Below, in pieces: positions 26,961 to 35,264 of a DNA stretch of 64,000 nucleotides. The position numbers and the translations under genes are program-made. The notes under the pieces are model-generated. The model saw only the letters and a program-made list of their open reading frames with translations, was not told where the DNA came from and ran no database searches. Numbering within the stretch: the stretch's first letter is position 1; each line of letters begins with the position of its first letter. Origin of the DNA: Roseovarius sp. THAF9 (GTDB lineage: Bacteria > Pseudomonadota > Alphaproteobacteria > Rhodobacterales > Rhodobacteraceae); NCBI RefSeq assembly GCF_009363715.1, contig NZ_CP045404.1, positions 3,192,001-3,256,000 of the forward strand. Direction: 5' to 3'.

Positions 26961-27434
26961 CTATTCGGCCCGCACCACCCGGCACAGGAAGCAGTTGTTC
27001 GACGCGCTCCGGATGTCGACGAACGCGACCTTCGGGTTCTCCAGCAAGCGTGCCGCGTAGCTCCGAATCCGTGGCGTCGCTGTCACCTGACCCGTGCCCG
27101 GGCATATCCGCTCGTCATGTGTGTAGCCCCGGACGATATAAGCCGGTGCCACAAGCATCAGCGGCAATGCGTCTGATCGCGAGGCCGCCTCGCAGTCGTC
27201 TGCACATAGAAAGATCGGACCGGTTTCGGCGTAGGGGTTCAGCCCCCGGAACGGCCGCCATGCCAACACGAGATAACCCTGCCCGTACGGGACGTTGCGC
27301 AGGCAGTGACGACAAGGGGCTCCCACGCCGTCGGAAACCAGCGCCGCGATGGGCTGATCGTAAATGTCGCGCAGGGTTCCGCGCAGGTGCCGCACCTGAT
27401 CGGTCGGCAGAGGTTGAAACTGGATGCTCATCAT
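26961..27434 (-). CDS. DUF1203-family protein
   Basis: 157 residues (or 156 from the second ATG). It matches DUF1203: APCRHCLRNVPYGQGYLVLAWRPF, NPYAETGPIFLCADDCE, and a C-terminal FVDIRSASNNCFLCRV. Conserved Cys pairs suggest metal or redox chemistry, but the family has no established function. AAAGGAGACAC precedes the start. It is antisense to, and inserted between, the two parts of the carnitine operon, so the downstream part needs its own promoter at 27435-27510. Confidence 0.85.
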   Translation of the reverse strand: MMSIQFQPLPTDQVRHLRGTLRDIYDQPIAALVSDGVGAPCRHCLRNVPYGQGYLVLAWRPFRGLNPYAETGPIFLCADDCEAASRSDALPLMLVAPAYIVRGYTHDERICPGTGQVTATPRIRSYAARLLENPKVAFVDIRSASNNCFLCRVVRAE

Positions 27435-27510
27435 GTGTCTCCTTTACCAAGGGCAGTCTTGCCGCGTTCGGCGGCGCGGACGACCCGGATTTTGCGGAAA
27501 GGAACGCGCG

Positions 27511-28044
27511 ATGCTGAGATACGTGACCGGAGCAGGTATAGGCTTGCTGATGCTGGCGGGCTGCGCCAGCGGGCCGATGGCCCCGGACAGATCATTCCGC
27601 GACACGGGTCAGCCGCTTTCGGTGACGACGCGCGGTAACGGGATGCAGGACATGGGCGGGCCGTGGTTCGTGCGCGGGTATTTCCCCGGCGACGGCGGGC
27701 TGGCGATGGTGACCTTCCTGCCTGACCTGCGCGGCCAGCAGGCGGTGGAGTTTCGCACCGAGGCGTGCCTGCTGTCCGGCGACTGTGAGACGGACACCGA
27801 GATATGGACGGCCAGGCCGCTGGGTCAGAACCGCTGGCAACTGAACCGCGAGGGCGTAGCGCCGCGGCAGATGTGGGTCGTGTGGGTGGATGACGATTTC
27901 CGCACGGCGGCGATCGGGACGCCCGATGGCAGCTATGGCTGGATCCTCGACCGCCGCCCCGAGGGCGGTGCGGACCGGCTGCGGGCGGCGGCGGAGATCC
28001 TGAATTTCAACGGCTATGACACCTCGCGGATCAAGGTGAGATGA
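27511..28044 (+). CDS. Lipocalin-like lipoprotein
   Basis: A 177-residue lipoprotein with a type II signal peptide (MLRYVTGAGIGLLMLAGC, lipobox LAGC). The mature domain has WFVRGYFPG near the N-terminus, as in Blc-type lipocalins, and a series of beta-strands (EIWTARPLGQNRWQLN, MWVVWVDDDFRTAAIG). GGAA lies about eight bases before the ATG. The stop codon overlaps the first possible start of the carnitine dehydrogenase as ATGA. A role in membrane lipid or ligand handling next to a carnitine enzyme is unexplained. Confidence 0.7.
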   Translation: MLRYVTGAGIGLLMLAGCASGPMAPDRSFRDTGQPLSVTTRGNGMQDMGGPWFVRGYFPGDGGLAMVTFLPDLRGQQAVEFRTEACLLSGDCETDTEIWTARPLGQNRWQLNREGVAPRQMWVVWVDDDFRTAAIGTPDGSYGWILDRRPEGGADRLRAAAEILNFNGYDTSRIKVR

Positions 28045-28058
28045 CGAAGGGAACGACG

Positions 28059-29468
28059 ATGACGAAACGAGCATCCATCATCGGTGGCGGCGTGATCGGC
28101 GGCGGCTGGGCCGCGCGGTTCCTGCTGAACGGCTGGGACGTGCGGGTGTTCGACCCCGACCCGCAAGCCGAGCGCAAGGTGGGCGAGGTGCTGACCAATG
28201 CGCGCGGCGCGTTGCCGATGCTCTATGACTGCGCCCTGCCCGCCGAGGGGAAGCTGAGTTTTCACGGCTCGATCGCGGAGGCGGTCGACGGCGCGGACTG
28301 GATACAGGAAAGCGTGAGCGAGCGGCTCGACCTGAAGCAAAAGGTCTTTGCCGAGATCCAGGCCGCAGCACCGGGCGTGCCCATTGGCTCCTCGACCAGC
28401 GGGTTCAAGCCGTCGGAGTTGCAGCAAGGTGCTTCCGACCCGTCGACGATCATGGTCACGCATCCGTTCAACCCGGTCTACCTGCTGCCGCTGATCGAGG
28501 TGGTGCCGTCCGAGGCCACGGCGCCCGCGATGGTCGAGGCGGCCAAGGCGGTGCTGACAGACGTGGGCCTTTACCCCCTTCATGTGCGCAAGGAGATCGA
28601 CGCGCATATCGCGGACCGTTTCCTGGAAGCGGTCTGGCGCGAGGCGCTATGGCTGGTGAAGGACGGCATCGCCACGACCGAGGAGATCGACAACGCCATC
28701 CGCTATGGCTTTGGCCTGCGTTGGGGGCAGATGGGCTTGTTCGAGACGTACCGCGTGGCCGGCGGCGAAGCCGGGATGCGGCATTTCATGGCGCAGTTCG
28801 GCCCGGCGCTGAGCTGGCCCTGGACCAAGCTGATGGATGTGCCGGAGTTCACACCCGAGTTGGTGGACCTGATCGCGGACCAGTCTGACGCGCAGTCGGG
28901 CCACCTGTCGATCCGCGAGCTGGAGCGCAAGCGCGACCGCAACCTGATTGCCATGATGCGGGCGCTGAAGCAGCAGGGGACGTCGTCGGGCAAGCTGGTC
29001 GGTCAACATCAACGCACGCTGATGCATCCGCCGCAGGACACCCGGCCGATGATCACGCAGGACCGGATGGTTCCGGTCGATTGGACCGACATGAATGGCC
29101 ACATGAACGAAGGCCGCTACGGGCAGGTGTTCAGCGATGCGGCCGAGGGGGTGATGGCGTATGTGGGCGCGGACGAGGCCTATGTGTCCGAGCGGCAGCT
29201 GAGTTATTTCACTGTGGAGACCACGATCAAGTACTTGGCCGAAACGCAGGCCGGAGAACAGATCATCGTCGAGAGCCGGGTGACCGAAGGCGGCGGCAAG
29301 AAACTGCGCTGTTTTCACCAGATGAAGCGCAAGAGCAACGGCGAAGTGATGGCGACCTGCGACCAGCTAATGCTGCATGTGAGCCTGGAGACCCGGCGCA
29401 CCTGCGCGCCGCCCGAGGATGTGGCAGAGAAGGTGGCGACGCTGGCTGCCCTGCACGCGGAGGAGTGA
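28059..29468 (+). CDS. lcdH: L-carnitine dehydrogenase fused to a betainyl-CoA thioesterase-like domain
   Basis: A 469-residue fusion. Residues 1-320 form a 3-hydroxyacyl-CoA dehydrogenase-like NAD enzyme: IIGGGVIGGGWAARFLLNGW, then STSGFKPSELQ, VTHPFNPVYLLPLIEVV and IDNAIRYGFGLRWG, all typical of carnitine 3-dehydrogenase, which oxidises carnitine to 3-dehydrocarnitine. Residues from about 329 form a hotdog thioesterase with DWTDMNGHMN near 341-350. In pseudomonads these are separate genes, cdhA and cdhB; fused forms are known in alphaproteobacteria. The start at 28059 is favoured by AAGGGA upstream; 28041 is an alternative. The BKACE product betainyl-CoA would be hydrolysed by the C-terminal domain to glycine betaine. 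Confidence 0.92.
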   Translation: MTKRASIIGGGVIGGGWAARFLLNGWDVRVFDPDPQAERKVGEVLTNARGALPMLYDCALPAEGKLSFHGSIAEAVDGADWIQESVSERLDLKQKVFAEIQAAAPGVPIGSSTSGFKPSELQQGASDPSTIMVTHPFNPVYLLPLIEVVPSEATAPAMVEAAKAVLTDVGLYPLHVRKEIDAHIADRFLEAVWREALWLVKDGIATTEEIDNAIRYGFGLRWGQMGLFETYRVAGGEAGMRHFMAQFGPALSWPWTKLMDVPEFTPELVDLIADQSDAQSGHLSIRELERKRDRNLIAMMRALKQQGTSSGKLVGQHQRTLMHPPQDTRPMITQDRMVPVDWTDMNGHMNEGRYGQVFSDAAEGVMAYVGADEAYVSERQLSYFTVETTIKYLAETQAGEQIIVESRVTEGGGKKLRCFHQMKRKSNGEVMATCDQLMLHVSLETRRTCAPPEDVAEKVATLAALHAEE

Positions 29469-29472
29469 GACC

Positions 29473-30633
29473 ATGCATTTCGGATTGACGGACGAGCAGG
29501 AGATGATCGTCTCGACGGTGCGCAGCTTCGTCGAGAAGGAGATCTATCCGCACGAGGAGCTGGTCGAACGGACCGGCGAGGTGCCGGACGAAGTGGCGCA
29601 GGACATCAAGCGCAAGTGCATGGATCTCGGGTTTTACGCCTGCAACTTTCCCGAAGAGGTGGGCGGCGCCGGTCTCGGCCACGTGGACTTCGCGCTGGTC
29701 GAGCGGGAACTGGGGCGCGGGTCGATGGCACTGACGCATTTCTTCGGCCGTCCTCAGAACATCCTGATGGCCTGCGAGGGCGACCAGCGTGAGCGGTACC
29801 TCCTGCCCGCCGTGCGGGGCGAGCGTATGGATGCGCTGGCGATGACCGAGCCCGATGCCGGGTCGGACGTGCGCGGAATGAAGTGCTTCGCCAGACGTGA
29901 CGGGGGCGACTGGGTGGTGAACGGCACCAAGCATTTCATCTCGGGTGCGGATCATGCCGATTTCATCATCGTCTTCGTCGCCACGGGCGAGGACGACACG
30001 CCCAAAGGCCCCAAGAAACGCATCACCGCCTTCCTTGTCGATCGTGGCACGCCGGGCTTCACCATCCGCGACGGCTACAAGTCGGTCAGCCACCGGGGCT
30101 ACAAGAACATGGTACTGGAATTCGACGATTGCCGCCTGCCCGACGCGCAGGTGCTGGGCGAGGTCGATGGCGGTTTTGCGGTGATGAACGAATGGCTTTA
30201 CGCCACGCGCATCACCGTGGCGACGATGAGTGTCGGGCGGGCCCGGCGGGCCTTTGACTACGCCTTGAGTTACGCCGCCGAACGCCGCCAGTTCGGCCAG
30301 CAGATCGGCAAGTTCCAGGGCGTGAGCTTTCAGATCGCCGACATGTTCACTGAGATTGACGCCGCCGACTGGCTGACTTTGGCCGCCGCGTGGCGGCTGG
30401 ATCAAGGCCTGCCGGCGAACCGCGAGATCGCTTCGGCCAAGCTTTATGCCAGCGAGATGCTGGCCCGCGTGACCGACGCGGCTTTGCAGATCTTCGGCGG
30501 CATGGGTCTGATGGACGACTTTCCCATCGAGCGGTTCTGGCGCGATGCACGGGTCGAACGGATCTGGGACGGAACCTCGGAAATCCAGCGTCACATCATC
30601 AGCCGCGAGCTTCTGCGGCCGCTGGGAGCATAA
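29473..30633 (+). CDS. Acyl-CoA dehydrogenase, possible gamma-butyrobetainyl-CoA dehydrogenase
   Basis: A 386-residue FAD enzyme that introduces a 2,3 double bond in an acyl-CoA. It has ALAMTEPDAGSDVRGM and ALSYAAERRQFGQQIGKFQ, and the C-terminal QIFGGMGLMDDFPIERFWRD. The usual catalytic Glu in Y-E-G-T is replaced by Asp366 in IWDGTSEIQRH. GGAG precedes the start, four bases after the carnitine dehydrogenase stop. Between a carnitine dehydrogenase and a CaiD-like hydratase, gamma-butyrobetainyl-CoA or a related quaternary-amine acyl-CoA is the likely substrate. Electron acceptor would be ETF. Confidence 0.87.
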   Translation: MHFGLTDEQEMIVSTVRSFVEKEIYPHEELVERTGEVPDEVAQDIKRKCMDLGFYACNFPEEVGGAGLGHVDFALVERELGRGSMALTHFFGRPQNILMACEGDQRERYLLPAVRGERMDALAMTEPDAGSDVRGMKCFARRDGGDWVVNGTKHFISGADHADFIIVFVATGEDDTPKGPKKRITAFLVDRGTPGFTIRDGYKSVSHRGYKNMVLEFDDCRLPDAQVLGEVDGGFAVMNEWLYATRITVATMSVGRARRAFDYALSYAAERRQFGQQIGKFQGVSFQIADMFTEIDAADWLTLAAAWRLDQGLPANREIASAKLYASEMLARVTDAALQIFGGMGLMDDFPIERFWRDARVERIWDGTSEIQRHIISRELLRPLGA

Positions 30634-30641
30634 GAGACGAA

Positions 30642-30829
30642 TGCCTTCGGCGAGGATATTTGTGGCCAGAGGAAAAGGGGGGAGCCTGCAAAGCTCCCCC
30701 CGGGAAAAGGTGTTGCCTCTTCCCCTGGCGCGGTCATCGGCGTCCCCGCCTGTACCGCAAAGCAAGCTTTGCAGGGTGTGGTTAACAAACCGTTTCTTCC
30801 TCTGGCCACAAATATCCTCGCCGAAGGCA
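30642..30829. repeat. Long inverted-repeat element with internal hairpins
   Basis: A 33-bp arm at 30642-30674, beginning TGCCTTCGGCGAGG, is repeated exactly in reverse complement at 30797-30829. Inside are a 9-bp stem GGGGGGAGC/GCTCCCCCC (30677-30701), a GCAAAGC/GCTTTGC stem (30757-30772) and a further CCTGCAAAGCT/AGCTTTGCAGG pair linking both. The outer arm resembles an extragenic repeat I associate with Rhodobacterales intergenic DNA; a decayed relative may lie at 33692-33722. It separates the acyl-CoA dehydrogenase and acyl-CoA synthetase genes and can attenuate transcription. Confidence 0.85.
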
Positions 30830-30858
30830 AAATACTCTTTGGTGCAAGGATCGGCCCC

Positions 30859-32892
30859 ATGCGTGACCTGAGCCGCCTCTTTCAACCCAAGTCGATCGCC
30901 GTCATCGGCGGCGGCGCCTGGTGCACCAACGTCGTGGAGCAGTGCCAGAAGATGAGCTTCTCCGGCCCGGTCTGGCCGGTCCACCCCATCAAGTCTGAAA
31001 TCGCGGGTCTGCCCGCTTTCGCCAGGCTGGAAGACCTGCCCGAACCGCCGGACGCAGTCTTCATCGGGGTGAACCGACGCATAACGGTAGAGACGGTGCG
31101 CCAACTTCGCGAGATAGGCGCGGGCGGAGCGGTCTGTTTCGCAAGCGGCTTCAGCGAGGCGCAGGCCGAAACCGGCGACGGGGCGGACCTGCAGGTGGCT
31201 TTGCTGGAGGCCGCGGGCGAGATGCCGATCCTGGGACCCAACTGCTATGGCTTCATCAACTACCTGGACGGCGCGCTGCTATGGCCCGACCAGCATGGCG
31301 GAGCGCCAGTCGAGAGCGGCGTGGCGGTGTTGACGCAAAGCTCCAACATGGCGATCAACATCTCGATGCAGTCGCGCGGCCTGCCACTGGCCTATGTGGC
31401 CACGGCCGGAAACCAAGCGCAGACGGGTTTGGCGGAGTTGGGCACCGCCCTGCTGCAAGACCCGCGGGTTACGGTACTGGTGCTGCACATCGAAGGTATC
31501 GGCGACGTGCACGCGTTCGAGCGGCTGGTGCGGACCGCAAGGGGCCTGGGCAAGCCCATGGTCGCGCTGAAAGCCGGCAAGTCGGCACGGGCACAGGCGG
31601 CGGCGGTGTCGCACACGGCCTCGCTGGCAGGCAGCGACGCCGGGGCGCGCGCGCTTTTGCGGCGACTGGGTGTGGCTCAGGTAGACAGCCTGCCCGCCTT
31701 GCTGGAGTCGGCGAAACTGTTGCACTACGCGGGTCCTTTGCCCGGCGCCTCGTTGGCCTCCCTGTCCTGCTCGGGCGGCGAGGCGAGCCTGATGGCCGAC
31801 AGCGCCGAAGGCCTGGAGGTGCAGTTTCCCGAGCTGACCCAAGCGCAACGCGACCACCTGCGCGAGACGTTGGGGCCGATGGTCGCGCTGGCCAATCCGC
31901 TGGATTACCACACATTCATCTGGGACGATGCGGAGCGCATGGCGCAGGTCTTTGCCATCATGCAGGAGGGCGCGGCGGACCTGACCTGCGTGATTATCGA
32001 CTTTCCGCGCACGGATCGGTGCGACCCCGCGGCCTGGGATTGCGTGTTCGAGGCCGGGGCGGCAGCGGTCGCCAAGACCGGCAAGCCGCTGGCGCTGGTC
32101 TCGACCCTGCCCGAACTTCTGCCCGAGTCGATGGCCGGGCGGGCCACCGCAGGCGGCATGATCCCGATGCAGGGGGTGGACGATTTTCTGACCGCAATGA
32201 TGGCGGCGGCTTTCACTGGCGGGTGCGGCCCGCTGCCTGCGCCCGTGTTGCAGGGCGACCGGCCCGAAGGTGCGCGCTTGCTGGAAGAGGCCGAGGCCAA
32301 GTGCGCGCTGGCCGCCGCCGGCCTAGACGTGCCGCGAGCAATGGTCGCGGATACGGCGGAGGAGGCAGTGGCGGCGGCCAAGGACATCGGCTTCCCTGTG
32401 GTTTTGAAAGGTACGGGCGTCGCACACAAGACCGAGGCCGGACTGGTGGCGCTTGACCTGAAAGACGCGCTGGAAGTCGAGGAAACGGCCAAAGGCATGG
32501 TCTGTGACCGCTTCCTGCTGGAGGAGATGATCGGCGGCGGCTTGGCCGAGCTGTTGCTGGGGGTCGTGCGGGACCCCGCGCACGGTTTCGTTCTGACGCT
32601 GGGGGCTGGCGGGACGCTGACGGAGATCCTGCAAGACACGGTGTCGCTGATCCTGCCGGTCACCGAAGACGAGGTATTCGGGGCGCTCGACAGATTGCGC
32701 ATCGCGCCCGCGCTGGCGGGGTATCGCGGCAAGCCCGGAACAGACCGCACCGCCATTGCACGCGCCGTTATGGCGGTGCAGGACTATGTCACCGCCGAAC
32801 GCGACCGACTGGAGGAAATCGAGATCAACCCGCTGATCTGCACGCCCACCCGCGCGGTGGCGGCGGATGCGTTGATCCGGAAAGGAGACTGA
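30859..32892 (+). CDS. NDP-forming acyl-CoA synthetase (acetate-CoA ligase family)
   Basis: A 677-residue single-chain ADP-forming acyl-CoA synthetase. The order is a CoA-binding Rossmann domain (LFQPKSIAVIGGGAWCTNV), a succinyl-CoA synthetase alpha-like domain with the phospho-histidine loop SHTASLAG (His252), and a C-terminal ATP-grasp domain (LKGTGVAHKTEAGLVAL, LLLGVVRDPAHGFVLTLGAGG, EIEINPLI). The ATG at 30859 gives the family N-terminus MRDLSRLFQP; an upstream extension would translate the repeat arm. It would activate a carboxylate to its CoA thioester. In the E. coli carnitine system this job is done by AMP-forming CaiC, so this is a different enzyme class for a similar step. Confidence 0.9.
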   Translation: MRDLSRLFQPKSIAVIGGGAWCTNVVEQCQKMSFSGPVWPVHPIKSEIAGLPAFARLEDLPEPPDAVFIGVNRRITVETVRQLREIGAGGAVCFASGFSEAQAETGDGADLQVALLEAAGEMPILGPNCYGFINYLDGALLWPDQHGGAPVESGVAVLTQSSNMAINISMQSRGLPLAYVATAGNQAQTGLAELGTALLQDPRVTVLVLHIEGIGDVHAFERLVRTARGLGKPMVALKAGKSARAQAAAVSHTASLAGSDAGARALLRRLGVAQVDSLPALLESAKLLHYAGPLPGASLASLSCSGGEASLMADSAEGLEVQFPELTQAQRDHLRETLGPMVALANPLDYHTFIWDDAERMAQVFAIMQEGAADLTCVIIDFPRTDRCDPAAWDCVFEAGAAAVAKTGKPLALVSTLPELLPESMAGRATAGGMIPMQGVDDFLTAMMAAAFTGGCGPLPAPVLQGDRPEGARLLEEAEAKCALAAAGLDVPRAMVADTAEEAVAAAKDIGFPVVLKGTGVAHKTEAGLVALDLKDALEVEETAKGMVCDRFLLEEMIGGGLAELLLGVVRDPAHGFVLTLGAGGTLTEILQDTVSLILPVTEDEVFGALDRLRIAPALAGYRGKPGTDRTAIARAVMAVQDYVTAERDRLEEIEINPLICTPTRAVAADALIRKGD

Positions 32893-32893
32893 T

Positions 32894-33679
32894 ATGACGG
32901 AGAGCCCTGTAAAGACCGAGACACGCGGCCATGTTCTGGAAGTGACACTGGACAGGCCCAAGGCCAATGCGATTGATCTGGCGACAAGCCGGATCATGGG
33001 CGCCGTCTTCAAGGAGTTCCGCGACGATCCGGAGTTGCGCGTGGCGCTGATCACCGGGGCGGGCGACAAGTTCTTTTGCCCCGGTTGGGATCTGAAGGCC
33101 GCCGCGGATGGTGATGCCGTGGACGACGACTATGGCGTTGGCGGCTTCGGGGGCTTGCAGGAGATGCGCGCGATGAACAAACCGATCATCGCCGCCGTCA
33201 ACGGCATATGCTGCGGAGGCGGGCTGGAATGGGCGCTGAGCGCGGACATCATCCTGGCGGCGGATCATGCGCAGTTCGCTCTGCCCGAAATCCGCTCCGG
33301 CACGGTGGCCGATGCGGCCAGTGTGAAGCTGCCCAAGCGCATCCCCTATCATATCGCGATGGAAATGCTGCTGACCGGGCGCTGGATCGACGCCGAAGAG
33401 GCCGCGCGGTGGGGGCTGATCAACCAGATCCATCCCGGCGATCAGCTTGTGGCGAAAGCGCGGGACATGGCGGATTTGCTGGCCAGCGGCCCGCCGCTGG
33501 TCTACGCCGCGATCAAGGAGATCGTGCGCGAGGCCGAGGCGATGACGTTTCAGGACGCGATGAACCGGATCACCCGGCGGCAATTCGAAAGCGTCGATGT
33601 GCTGTATGACTCCGAGGACCAGCTGGAAGGCGCCAAGGCCTTTGCCGAAAAGCGCGACCCGGTCTGGAAGGGGCGCTGA
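32894..33679 (+). CDS. caiD: Enoyl-CoA hydratase, carnitinyl-CoA dehydratase-like
   Basis: A 261-residue crotonase. Both general acid-base residues are present: Glu112 in GGGLEWALSAD and Glu132 in FALPEIRSG. FCPGWDLKA marks the oxyanion loop. The C-terminus EDQLEGAKAFAEKRDPVWKG closely matches that of E. coli CaiD, which interconverts crotonobetainyl-CoA and carnitinyl-CoA. The start lies one base after the synthetase stop. This match is the strongest single pointer to a quaternary-amine substrate for the CoA branch of the cluster. Confidence 0.88.
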   Translation: MTESPVKTETRGHVLEVTLDRPKANAIDLATSRIMGAVFKEFRDDPELRVALITGAGDKFFCPGWDLKAAADGDAVDDDYGVGGFGGLQEMRAMNKPIIAAVNGICCGGGLEWALSADIILAADHAQFALPEIRSGTVADAASVKLPKRIPYHIAMEMLLTGRWIDAEEAARWGLINQIHPGDQLVAKARDMADLLASGPPLVYAAIKEIVREAEAMTFQDAMNRITRRQFESVDVLYDSEDQLEGAKAFAEKRDPVWKGR

Positions 33680-33720
33680 GGGCGGCCCCGGGCGCCTGAA
33701 AATTCGGAGGATTTTCTGGC

Positions 33721-33773
33721 CACAGTCTTTTGCGAAGACTGTGCTGGCGCGCGACGAGCAGGCCGCGCGCCAG
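33721..33773. terminator. Paired hairpins between convergent genes
   Basis: CACAGTCTT/AAGACTGTG (9-bp stem, 33721-33743) is followed directly by CTGGCGCGCG/CGCGCGCCAG (10-bp stem, 33744-33773). They lie between the stop codons of the hydratase and of the leftward TRAP large permease, six bases from the latter. Neither has a T-run, but two strong stems at a convergent junction suggest bidirectional termination. Confidence 0.55.
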
Positions 33774-33778
33774 TGACG

Positions 33779-35260
33779 TCAGTTGGTGATGATCTCCGGC
33801 CCCATGAAGGTCGTGGGCAGGTAGGTCGATATCCACGGGATATACGTCACCATGATCAGGAAGACGAAGAGCACGGCGAGGAACGGCAGGGCCGCGCGCA
33901 CCACGTTCATCATCGGCATGCCCGCAACGCCCGAGGTGACGAAGAGGTTCAGTCCAACGGGGGGCGTGATCATCCCGATTTCCATGTTCACCACCATGAT
34001 GATGCCAAGGTGAATGGGGTCGATCCCAAGCTCGATGGCGATGGGGAACACCAGCGGTGCCACGATGACCAGCAGGCCCGATGGCTCCATGAACTGGCCG
34101 CCGATCAGCAGGATCACGTTGACCATCACCAGGAACATCACCGGGCCGAGGCCGGCTGCCAGCATGCTTTCGGCGATGGCTTGGGGGATTTGTTCATCGG
34201 TCAGCACGTGCTTCAGGAGCAGTGCGTTGGCGATGATGAACATCAGGGTGATCGTCAGCTTCGCGCCCTCAAAAACGGTGTTGACCGTGTCGCGGTGCCA
34301 GAAGGCGGTCACCAGCGCCCAGGGCTTTTGCAGCAGGGATGCCGGGCGCGGCGCCTCGGCGGCGTTGACGCTGCGCTCGCCCATGGCGCCGGTATAGGTT
34401 TCCTCTTCCGAAGGGGCGGCCAGGGGCCCCATGTCGCGGTAGATGAAGCAGGCCACGAAGAACGCGTAGACGGCGGCGACGGCGGCGGCCTCGGTCGGGG
34501 TGAAGGCGCCGGGTTGCCAGTAGATCAAGCTGCCTTCGCCAGTGAGGTTGACCCATGGATGGCCATAAATGCCGCCCATGATGATCCCGATCAGCAACAG
34601 GCCCCAGAAAGCGTCGCGGAAGCTGTCGAGGATTTCGCCCCAGCCTTTCCACTCGCCCGCGGGCATGTTGCGGATCCGCGCCATGATGTAGATCGTGATC
34701 ATCAGCATGGTGCCGGCCAGAAGGCCGGGGATGACGCCCGCGAGGAACATCCGCCCCACCGACACGTCGGTGGCCGAGGCATAGACGACCATCACGATGG
34801 AGGGCGGAATGAGGATGCCGAGCGTACCGGCGTTACAGATCACCCCGGCGGCGAAGTCCTTGGTGTAGCCCACCTGCCGCATGGCGGCGATCACGATCGT
34901 GCCGATGGCAACCACGGTAGCGGGCGAGGAGCCCGAAAGTGCCGCGAAGATCATGCAGGCCAGAACGCCGGCGATGGCCAGGCCGCCCTTGAGGTGGCCC
35001 ACGCAAGCGATGGAGAAGCGGATGATCCGTTTCGCCACGCCGCCCGTCGACATGAAGCTGGAGGCGAGGATGAAGAACGGGATGGCCAGCAGTGTGTAGT
35101 GTTCGGCCATCGCGTCATAGAGCGACTTTGCCACCGCGCCGATGGACGTGTTCGAGAACATCAGCTGGAAGACGATCGAGGAGAACCCGAGCGAGACCGC
35201 GATCGGCACGCCGATCAGCAACAGGCCGATGATCATGATGAAGAGAAATGCGACTTCCAT
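33779..35260 (-). CDS. dctM: TRAP transporter large permease (DctM)
   Basis: The 493-residue large membrane subunit of a tripartite ATP-independent periplasmic transporter. It has a long series of hydrophobic helices including LLLIGVPIAVSLGFSS at the N-terminus, IPFFILASSFMSTGGVAKRII, GTLGILIPPSIVMVVYA and, near the C-terminus, EIGMITPPVGLNLFVTSGVAG. The start at 35260 (MEVAFLFIM) is chosen because family proteins begin with the first membrane helix. It is four bases after the small permease stop. Transport is powered by a sodium or proton gradient. Confidence 0.95.
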   Translation of the reverse strand: MEVAFLFIMIIGLLLIGVPIAVSLGFSSIVFQLMFSNTSIGAVAKSLYDAMAEHYTLLAIPFFILASSFMSTGGVAKRIIRFSIACVGHLKGGLAIAGVLACMIFAALSGSSPATVVAIGTIVIAAMRQVGYTKDFAAGVICNAGTLGILIPPSIVMVVYASATDVSVGRMFLAGVIPGLLAGTMLMITIYIMARIRNMPAGEWKGWGEILDSFRDAFWGLLLIGIIMGGIYGHPWVNLTGEGSLIYWQPGAFTPTEAAAVAAVYAFFVACFIYRDMGPLAAPSEEETYTGAMGERSVNAAEAPRPASLLQKPWALVTAFWHRDTVNTVFEGAKLTITLMFIIANALLLKHVLTDEQIPQAIAESMLAAGLGPVMFLVMVNVILLIGGQFMEPSGLLVIVAPLVFPIAIELGIDPIHLGIIMVVNMEIGMITPPVGLNLFVTSGVAGMPMMNVVRAALPFLAVLFVFLIMVTYIPWISTYLPTTFMGPEIITN

Positions 35261-35264
35261 AATC

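Noticed and set aside
29263..31104. Minus-strand open frame of 613 codons opposite the acyl-CoA dehydrogenase
   Set aside because: Antisense to well-supported genes and runs through the inverted-repeat element; no family resemblance.
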